From: Rhodopseudomonas sp. AAP120
GTDB lineage: Bacteria; Pseudomonadota; Alphaproteobacteria; Rhizobiales; Xanthobacteraceae
Direction of reading: 5' to 3'
DNA: 56,770 nucleotides
NCBI RefSeq assembly: GCF_001295845.1
Contig: NZ_LJIC01000041.1
Span: 1 to 56,770, forward strand
The notes under the pieces: model-generated
What the model saw: the letters and a program-made list of their open reading frames with translations, nothing else
Database searches by the model: none
What the model was told of the DNA's origin: nothing
Shown here: positions 51,546 through 56,770 of the stretch, one piece after another
How positions within the stretch are numbered: position 1 is the stretch's first letter
Layout of the letters: the number at the start of each line of letters is the position of its first letter
Position numbers and translations under genes: made by a program

Positions 51546-52778
51546 TTAGCGTTCGCGCAGCGCCGGCACCACCAGAAACGGGATCATGCCGAGCAGCACC
51601 GCGACAAGCGCAAACGCGATCACCGGATTGTAGCTGGCGCTGAGGTCGTGGATCAGACCGCCGCACCACGATCCAAATGCCGATCCGAGCCCGCTGCCGA
51701 TCGAGATGGTGCCGTAGATCAAGCCGACCTGCTTGCCGCGAAACACCTTCATGGCGGTCGCGGTGATCAGCGGTCCGCGCGAGCCGATCATGCTGCCGAA
51801 ACACAGCACGAAGCCGGAGAGCACGATGTAGTTCGGATACCATTGCAGCAGCCACAACAGGCCGATGCCGGTGATCGAGATCGCATAGCTGAACAGGATC
51901 GACGGCCGCCGCCCGATCACGCCGTCGAGCCAGCTCACGCTCAGCATGCCGATCACCAGCACCACGCCGGAAAAACCCCAGGCGGTCGCGGCCTGCAGCG
52001 GCGGGAAGCCGGCATCGACCAGATAGGCGACCACCTGCGCGGAGATCGCGTACATGCCGATCGCCGTGAAAAAGAACGTGGCGAACAACGCCCAGAACGC
52101 GTGATGGCGAAGCGCCAAGCGCAGCGTCCAGCCCTTGTCATCCGGCGCTTCCAGCGTCGGGGCGGGTGATAGGCCGGCGGTCCCGGCCGCATAGCGGCGC
52201 CACGGCAGCATCAGCAGCGGCACGATGAGCAGCAGCATGGCAGCGCCAAGCATCTCGTACGCGCCGCGCCAGCCGGAGCGGTCGATCAGCAATTGTGCAA
52301 CCGGCAGTATCACCAGCACGCCGGCGCCGGTCGCCGAATACACGACAGCCATCGCGGTCGGCAGCCGGGCCCCGAACCAGCGGCCGAGCAGGATCGAGTT
52401 CGGTACGTTGCCGGTCAGCGCAATGCCGAGGCCGACGCACAAGCCAACCGCGATCTGCAACTGCCAGAGCTGCTGCGCGATTGCCGCGCCGAGAAATGCG
52501 CCGCCGAGCAGCAACAGGCCGAGCATGTAGACGAGGCGGGGGCCTGAGCGGTCGAACAACCGGCCGACGAACGGCGAGGCGAGGCCGCTGCACAGCGCCG
52601 TCAGCGAATAGATCGACACCACCTCGGCGCGATCCCAGCCGAACGATTGCGAGATCGGCAGCAGGAAGACGGTGAAGCTTTCGCCAAGCCCGCGGCCGAG
52701 TAGCGACAGCACGAAGCAGACGCCGAGCACAGCGAGGCCGGTGCGCTGCGACGCGCGCGAGGGCGACGATTGGTCCAA
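51546..52778 (-). CDS. Major facilitator superfamily transporter
   Basis: This 410-residue protein has twelve predicted helices. The TM2-3 loop contains GLASPFVGRLFDRSGPRLVY, the MFS motif A analogue, and WLDGVIGRRPSILF appears in the second half. The start is TTG 52778 (TTG-GAC-CAA) after GGAAGGA; no ATG lies in frame nearby. The pattern fits the oxalate/formate or monocarboxylate-like MFS group rather than drug pumps, but I am not certain. It follows tyrS on the same strand by 78 nt with a hairpin between. Confidence 0.87.
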   Translation of the reverse strand: MDQSSPSRASQRTGLAVLGVCFVLSLLGRGLGESFTVFLLPISQSFGWDRAEVVSIYSLTALCSGLASPFVGRLFDRSGPRLVYMLGLLLLGGAFLGAAIAQQLWQLQIAVGLCVGLGIALTGNVPNSILLGRWFGARLPTAMAVVYSATGAGVLVILPVAQLLIDRSGWRGAYEMLGAAMLLLIVPLLMLPWRRYAAGTAGLSPAPTLEAPDDKGWTLRLALRHHAFWALFATFFFTAIGMYAISAQVVAYLVDAGFPPLQAATAWGFSGVVLVIGMLSVSWLDGVIGRRPSILFSYAISITGIGLLWLLQWYPNYIVLSGFVLCFGSMIGSRGPLITATAMKVFRGKQVGLIYGTISIGSGLGSAFGSWCGGLIHDLSASYNPVIAFALVAVLLGMIPFLVVPALRER

Positions 52779-52789
52779 GAGCGGTCCTT

Positions 52790-52827
52790 CCCGGGAAGCG
52801 TTTGCGCCATGGAGCGCGCTTCCGCGG
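52790..52827. other. Hairpin between tyrS and the MFS gene
   Basis: GGAAGCG (52794-52800) pairs with CGCTTCC (52817-52823), and flanking CCCG/CGGG extends the stem with small bulges. It lies in the 78-nt spacer and reaches the MFS Shine-Dalgarno, so it could end tyrS transcripts or reduce MFS translation. No T tract is seen. Confidence 0.4.
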
Positions 52828-52856
52828 GAAAAGAACAGCGCCTGCAGCGAATGGGC

Positions 52857-54113
52857 CTATGCGGGCTTCAGCAGCACGTGCTTCTTCTTGCCCATCGACA
52901 GCTTGATGACGCCGTCGGCGGTGAGGTTCGCGGCCGTCAGCGCCATCTTCTCGTCGGTCACCGCGACGTCGTTGACCCTGAGGCCGCCAGCCTTGATCTG
53001 CCGGCGCGCTTCGCCGTTCGAGGCGACCAGCCCGGCCTTCTCGGCGAAGGCCGCCAGCACGCCGATGCCAGCCTCGAGGTCCGCGCGGGCGATCTCGACG
53101 CTCGGCAGGTCCTGCGCGGTGCCGCCTTGCTCGAAGGTGGTGCGCGCGGTCGCTTCCGCTTTCTCTGCCGCCTCGCGGCCATGGATCAGCGCAGTCGCCT
53201 CGGTGGCCAGCACCTTCTTGGCGTCGTTGATCTCGGCGCCCTGGAGCTTCGACAGCCGCTCGATCTCGTCCATCGGCAGCAGCGTGAACAGCTTGAGGAA
53301 ACGTCCGACGTCGGCGTCCTCGGTGTTGCGCCAGTACTGCCAGTAATCATAAGGCGGCAGCATGTCGCCATTCAGCCAGACGGCGCCGGCGGCGGTCTTG
53401 CCCATCTTAGCGCCGGACGACGTCGTCAGCAGCGGGCAGGTCAAAGCGTGGAGCTGATGCGTGCCCATGCGGCGGCCGAGGTCGACGCCGTTGACGATGT
53501 TGCCCCATTGATCGGAGCCGCCCATCTGCAGGTTGCATTTGTAGCGCCGCGCCAGCTCGACGAAGTCGTAGGACTGCAGGATCATGTAGTTGAATTCGAT
53601 GAACGACAGCTCCTGCTCGCGTTCGAGCCGCAGCTTCACCGAGTCCATCGTCAGCATGCGGTTGATCGAGAAGTGGCGGCCGACGTCGCGCAGCATCTCG
53701 ATGTAGTTCAGCTTGGTCAGCCACTCGGCGTTGTCGGCCATCACCGCATCGCTCTGGCCGTCGCCGAACTTGATGAACTTCGAGAACGTGCCCTTGATCG
53801 AGTCCTTGTTGGCGTCGATCTGCTCGTAGGTCAGGATCTTTCGGGTTTCGTCGCGGCCCGACGGGTCGCCGACGCGGGTCGTGCCGCCGCCCATCAGCGC
53901 GATCGGCTTGTTGCCGGTGGCCTGCAGCCAATGCAGCATCATGATCGACAGCAGGTGACCGACATGCAGCGATGCCGCGGTGCAGTCGTAACCCACATAG
54001 GCCACCACCTCGCGCTTCGCGGCGAGCGCGTCGAGCGAGTCCGGGTCGGAAATCTGATGAATGAAGCCCCGTTGTTGGAGCACATTCATAAAATCTGACT
54101 TAAAGGCGGCCAT
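52857..54113 (-). CDS. tyrS: Tyrosyl-tRNA synthetase
   Basis: This 418-residue class I synthetase charges tRNA-Tyr. It has the HIGH-type motif HVGH (50-53), the tyrosine pocket around [15 protein letters not shown], the KMSKS-loop variant K236-M-G-K239 and a C-terminal S4 RNA-binding domain (about 350-410). [19 protein letters not shown] is diagnostic. ATG 54113 is the start. A TATAAT -10 box occurs about 95 bp upstream on the minus strand. Confidence 0.98.
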   Translation of the reverse strand: MAAFKSDFMNVLQQRGFIHQISDPDSLDALAAKREVVAYVGYDCTAASLHVGHLLSIMMLHWLQATGNKPIALMGGGTTRVGDPSGRDETRKILTYEQIDANKDSIKGTFSKFIKFGDGQSDAVMADNAEWLTKLNYIEMLRDVGRHFSINRMLTMDSVKLRLEREQELSFIEFNYMILQSYDFVELARRYKCNLQMGGSDQWGNIVNGVDLGRRMGTHQLHALTCPLLTTSSGAKMGKTAAGAVWLNGDMLPPYDYWQYWRNTEDADVGRFLKLFTLLPMDEIERLSKLQGAEINDAKKVLATEATALIHGREAAEKAEATARTTFEQGGTAQDLPSVEIARADLEAGIGVLAAFAEKAGLVASNGEARRQIKAGGLRVNDVAVTDEKMALTAANLTADGVIKLSMGKKKHVLLKPA

Positions 54114-54206
54114 CTGTATCGATCTCTGATCACTGATCCTTCACGTTCGGCGCAGATCGCCGAGAACGTGGTGCAGGAAGGTCTTTCAGGCGGGTTACCG
54201 TGTGGC

Positions 54207-54212
54207 ATTATA
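54207..54212 (-). promoter_or_regulatory. tyrS: Candidate tyrS -10 box
   Basis: The minus strand reads TATAAT, a perfect -10 match that is rare in such GC-rich DNA, about 95 bp before the tyrS ATG. The nearest -35-like hexamer is TTGTGT at 15-bp spacing, so the promoter is only moderately supported. Within the same region TTGACA occurs on the plus strand at 54225-54230 without a good -10 for anmK. Confidence 0.35.
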
Positions 54213-54270
54213 AGAACTGGGTGTTTGACACAAGTTGGACCTTCCGCGGCGCTGGGAAAGGCGCAAGGCC

Positions 54271-55374
54271 ATGATGTTGACGGCGATCGGACTGATGAGC
54301 GGGACCTCGCTGGACGGGGTCGATGTCGCCTTGATCAAGACCGACGGACGGCGGGTCGCGGCGCTCGGACCGTCCAGCTATCGGCCTTACACCGAGGCCG
54401 AGCGCGCTCTTCTGCGGCAGGCGCTGGCGGAGGCGACGCAGCTCGAGCGGCGCGAGGCGCGGCCGGGCAGCCTCGCCGAGGCCGAGCGCGTGGTGACGAT
54501 CGCCCATGCCGAGGCGGTGGCGGCCTTCGTCGCCCAGCACAAGATCGCCAAGGACGCGGTCGATCTGGTCGGCTTCCATGGCCAGACCGTGCTGCACCGG
54601 CCTGCATCGAAGCTGACGATCCAGATCGGCGACGCGCAGGCGCTGGCCAAAGCGATCCGGATTCCCGTGGTGTACGATTTCCGTGCGGCCGACGTGGCGT
54701 CGGGGGGGCAGGGCGCGCCGTTCGTGCCGGTCTATCACCGGGCACTGGCGCAGTCGCTCGGGCGCGACGGGCCGGTGCTGGTGGTGAATATCGGCGGGGT
54801 GTCGAACGTCACCTATATCGACGGCCACGACACGCTGATCGCCTGCGACACCGGGCCCGGCAATGCGCTGCTGGACGATTTCGTGTTCCGGACGATGGGG
54901 CAGGCGTTCGACTGCGAAGGACGGCTGGCGGCGCAGGGGCAGGTGGACGCGGCCTGGCTGGCTCAGGCGCTGCAGCATCCGTTCTTCGCCAAGCCGGCGC
55001 CGAAGTCGCTGGACCGCAATGACTTCGCGGGGCTGGAGCAGGGCAAGTGGTCGGCCACCGATGGCGCGGCGACGCTGACGGCGTTCACCGCCGGGGCGAT
55101 CGCGGCAATCGTGCCGCTGCTGCCCAAGCCGCCGCAGAGCGTCGTCATCACCGGCGGCGGCGCGCGGAATCTGACAATGATGCGGATGCTCCGGGAGCGG
55201 CTGGCGCCGGCGCAGGTCGAGAGCGCGGATGCGCTCGGCTGGTCGGCGGATGCCATGGAGGCACAAGCCTTCGGCTTCCTTGCCGCCCGCGGTCTCAAGG
55301 GCCTGCCGCTGAGCTATCCGGCCACGACCGGCGTGGCGTTCCCGATGACCGGCGGGCTTGTGGCAAGGCCGTAA
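54271..55374 (+). CDS. anmK: Anhydro-N-acetylmuramic acid kinase
   Basis: This 367-residue enzyme phosphorylates and hydrolyses 1,6-anhydroMurNAc to MurNAc-6-P in peptidoglycan recycling. It starts with the ATP-binding segment TAIGLMSGTSLDGVDVALI and contains VDLVGFHGQTVLHRPA, GGQGAPFVPVYHRAL, NIGGVSNVTYID, CDTGPGNALLDDF and TGGGARNLTMMRML, all typical. ATG 54271 and ATG 54274 are both possible; AAGG just upstream fits the second better. The 1,6-anhydro product of the lytic transglycosylase at 3208 would be its substrate after import. Confidence 0.96.
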   Translation: MMLTAIGLMSGTSLDGVDVALIKTDGRRVAALGPSSYRPYTEAERALLRQALAEATQLERREARPGSLAEAERVVTIAHAEAVAAFVAQHKIAKDAVDLVGFHGQTVLHRPASKLTIQIGDAQALAKAIRIPVVYDFRAADVASGGQGAPFVPVYHRALAQSLGRDGPVLVVNIGGVSNVTYIDGHDTLIACDTGPGNALLDDFVFRTMGQAFDCEGRLAAQGQVDAAWLAQALQHPFFAKPAPKSLDRNDFAGLEQGKWSATDGAATLTAFTAGAIAAIVPLLPKPPQSVVITGGGARNLTMMRMLRERLAPAQVESADALGWSADAMEAQAFGFLAARGLKGLPLSYPATTGVAFPMTGGLVARP

Positions 55375-55381
55375 ATTAGGT

Positions 55382-55463
55382 CGTCATTGCGAGCGAAGCG
55401 AAGCAATCCAGGAAGCCGTGCACGGCGCTGGATTGCTTCGTCGCTGCGCTCCTCGCAATGACG
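55382..55463. repeat. 82-bp palindromic intergenic repeat, copy B
   Basis: It begins CGTCATTGCGAGCGAAGCGA and ends CTCGCAATGACG; the two ends are perfect inverted repeats and GCAATCCA/TGGATTGC forms the inner stem. It lies between the convergent anmK and alpha/beta hydrolase genes and could serve as a bidirectional transcript end. Copy A is at 50701-50782. Confidence 0.9.
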
Positions 55464-55474
55464 CAGGCGAAGGG

Positions 55475-56122
55475 CTAACGGACGTTGGCGAGCCGCATGT
55501 CGAGATAGGACGTCACCGTCTCCATCAGCGGCTCCATCTTGTCTTCGAAGAAGTGGTTGGCGCCGGGGATAGTCTGCTGGTCGATGACGATGCCCTTCTG
55601 GGTCTTCAGCTTTTCGACCAGGGTGTTGACGTCCTTGGCGGGCGCCACGATGTCCTTCTCGCCGTGGACGATCAGGCCCGACGATGGGCAGGGCGCCAGG
55701 AACGAGAAATCGTAGCGGTTCGGTTCCGGCGCGATCGAGATGAAGCCTTCGACCTCGGGGCGGCGCATCAGCAGCTGCATACCGATCCAGGCGCCGAACG
55801 AGAAGCCGGCGACCCAGCAGGCCCGGGCTTCGGGGTTGATGGTCTGGGCCCAGTCGAGCGCCGAGGCGGCGTCGGACAGTTCGCCGGTGCCGTGGTCGAA
55901 CGAGCCCTGGCTGCGGCCGACGCCGCGGAAATTGAAGCGCAGCACCGAGAAACCACGGGCCACGAAGGCGTAATACACCTGATAAACGATCGGGTGGTTC
56001 ATGTTGCCGCGGAACTGCGGGTGCGGGTGCAGCACCATCGCGATCGGGGCATTCTTCTGCTTGGCGGGGTGATAGCGGCCTTCGAGGCGGCCCGCCGGAC
56101 CGGTGAAAATGACTTCAGGCAT
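55475..56122 (-). CDS. Alpha/beta hydrolase (COG2945/dienelactone hydrolase-like)
   Basis: This 215-residue protein has MPEVIFTGPAGRLEGRYHP at its start, then VLHPHPQFRGNMNH, LRFNFRGVGRSQG and the nucleophile elbow GFSFGAWIG, with Asp in VHGEKDIV and His in PGANHFF. This layout matches predicted COG2945 hydrolases. No signal peptide is present, so it is cytosolic; the substrate is unknown. ATG 56122 follows AAGGAT with 7-nt spacing. It is divergent from the cysteine desulfurase gene. Confidence 0.87.
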   Translation of the reverse strand: MPEVIFTGPAGRLEGRYHPAKQKNAPIAMVLHPHPQFRGNMNHPIVYQVYYAFVARGFSVLRFNFRGVGRSQGSFDHGTGELSDAASALDWAQTINPEARACWVAGFSFGAWIGMQLLMRRPEVEGFISIAPEPNRYDFSFLAPCPSSGLIVHGEKDIVAPAKDVNTLVEKLKTQKGIVIDQQTIPGANHFFEDKMEPLMETVTSYLDMRLANVR

Positions 56123-56356
56123 CAGCGATCCTTGGTAGACATCTTGGCATTCGGCCTGGCGCGTCGTGCGCGCCGGTCTGAACTGCGACGGCCGCCAAAA
56201 CCCGTCGCGCGGGTCTGACACATGGCCGTATGAACGGGGAGTTGCGTTCTAGCATAGGGCGCAGGGCGAAATGCAAGCATATTGAACACGAACAGGATTT
56301 CGGATGCGGGTATTGCGACACCCGGTGTGGGAAATGGAACAAAGGAAGCGCGCCGC

Positions 56357-56770
56357 GTGACGACGGAGCGAGTTTACCTCGACTGGAATGCCACGACGCC
56401 GCTGCGGCCGGAAGCGCGCGCGGCCATGGTGGCCGCGCTGGAACTCGCCGGTAACCCGTCCTCGATCCATGCGGAGGGCCGGGCGGCTCGGGGGCTGGTG
56501 GAGCAGGCGCGGGCGGCGGTGGCTGGCGCGGTCGGGGCTGCGGCCCGGGACGTGGTGTTCACGTCAGGAGGTACCGAAGCGATCACGTTGGCGCTTACGC
56601 CAGGACTCCGGGTTGGTTCCCAACCTGTTGAGCGGCTTCTGGTTTCGGCGGTCGAGCACGCAGCCGTGCTGAGCGGCGGGCGGTTTGCTCCAGCGCAGAT
56701 CGAAGTTGTTGAAGTGACGCGTGAAGGCGTGCTCGACCTCGATCACCTGCGACGGCTTCTCGCCGGCGGG
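56357..56770 (+). CDS. Cysteine desulfurase (NifS/IscS family), truncated by the window edge
   Basis: Only the first 138 codons are visible. The sequence TERVYLDWNATTPLRPEARAAM and VVFTSGGTEAITLAL is diagnostic for the PLP-dependent cysteine desulfurases that supply sulfur for Fe-S cluster assembly. The catalytic Lys and Cys would lie downstream outside the window. The start is GTG 56357 after AAGGAAG; no ATG lies nearby in frame. In related genomes this gene starts a suf/isc-type cluster. Confidence 0.9.
   Translation, partial: MTTERVYLDWNATTPLRPEARAAMVAALELAGNPSSIHAEGRAARGLVEQARAAVAGAVGAAARDVVFTSGGTEAITLALTPGLRVGSQPVERLLVSAVEHAAVLSGGRFAPAQIEVVEVTREGVLDLDHLRRLLAGG

Noticed and set aside
54225-54230. 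TTGACA as anmK -35 box
   Set aside because: No acceptable -10 hexamer lies 16-18 bp downstream; the following DNA is GC-rich.
1-56770. Prophage, transposase or defence island
   Set aside because: No integrase, transposase, phage structural, restriction-modification or toxin-antitoxin proteins were recognised among the real genes.

Overview
The window is a high-GC alphaproteobacterial chromosome segment, most likely from Rhodopseudomonas palustris or a close relative in the Bradyrhizobium family. The evidence is the protein set: an alphaproteobacterial porin (Porin_2), BA14K and DUF1236 proteins, DUF2155, an NDUFA12-like complex I accessory protein, RNase E with a very large S1 insertion, and CtrA-type TTAA-rich sites. 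The gene order (NDUFA12, DUF2155, aat, accC/accB/aroQ, DsbA, M48; and rne, amiC, mrcA, prfB) agrees. I see no prophage, transposase, CRISPR array or recognisable defence island. The only repeats are short intergenic palindromic elements.

Region 1 (1-13080): the tail of an alpha/beta hydrolase, tRNA-Ser(GCU), a major porin with a strong terminator, a soluble lytic transglycosylase, a DMT exporter, a glycine-rich BA14K protein and the NDUFA12-like gene. An accessory block follows: a DJ-1/PfpI isonitrile-hydratase-like enzyme divergent from a GlxA-type AraC regulator, a GH50/agarase-like glycosidase, and an SDR plus HSL-esterase pair. Region 2 (13317-30000) carries a housekeeping backbone (DUF2155, aat, accC, accB, aroQ, DsbA-like, M48 protease). 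It is interrupted by a NhaD-like antiporter, a four-gene signalling operon (CHASE3 kinase, Rcp1-like receiver, receiver-HisKA_2 kinase, spermidine-synthase-like protein), a CDF transporter/TetR operon behind a palindrome-covered promoter, a 1-Cys peroxiredoxin and a second BA14K protein.

Region 3 (30070-46800) holds an aminotransferase, dctA and two direct copies of a 149-bp palindromic element. Next come RNase E (minus strand) and a cell-wall cluster amiC-mrcA followed by prfB, which keeps the programmed +1 frameshift. Then come a beta-hydroxyacid dehydrogenase, a second DMT exporter, an M23 (LytM) envelope peptidase and a BCP peroxiredoxin with a basic tail. Region 4 (46948-56770) has a 1239-residue AsmA/YhdP-like envelope protein, cytochrome b561, an MFS transporter, tyrS, anmK, an alpha/beta hydrolase and the start of a cysteine desulfurase that runs off the window.

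Envelope and peptidoglycan functions recur (lytic transglycosylase, AmiC, PBP1A, M23 peptidase, AnmK, AsmA-like protein). Two of these genes have CtrA-like sites just upstream, which suggests cell-cycle control. No clearly new system stands out. The most interesting signals are the CtrA-like sites, the His/Asp-rich RNase E insertion, the operator-promoter overlap at the CDF/TetR operon and the translationally coupled kinase operon.
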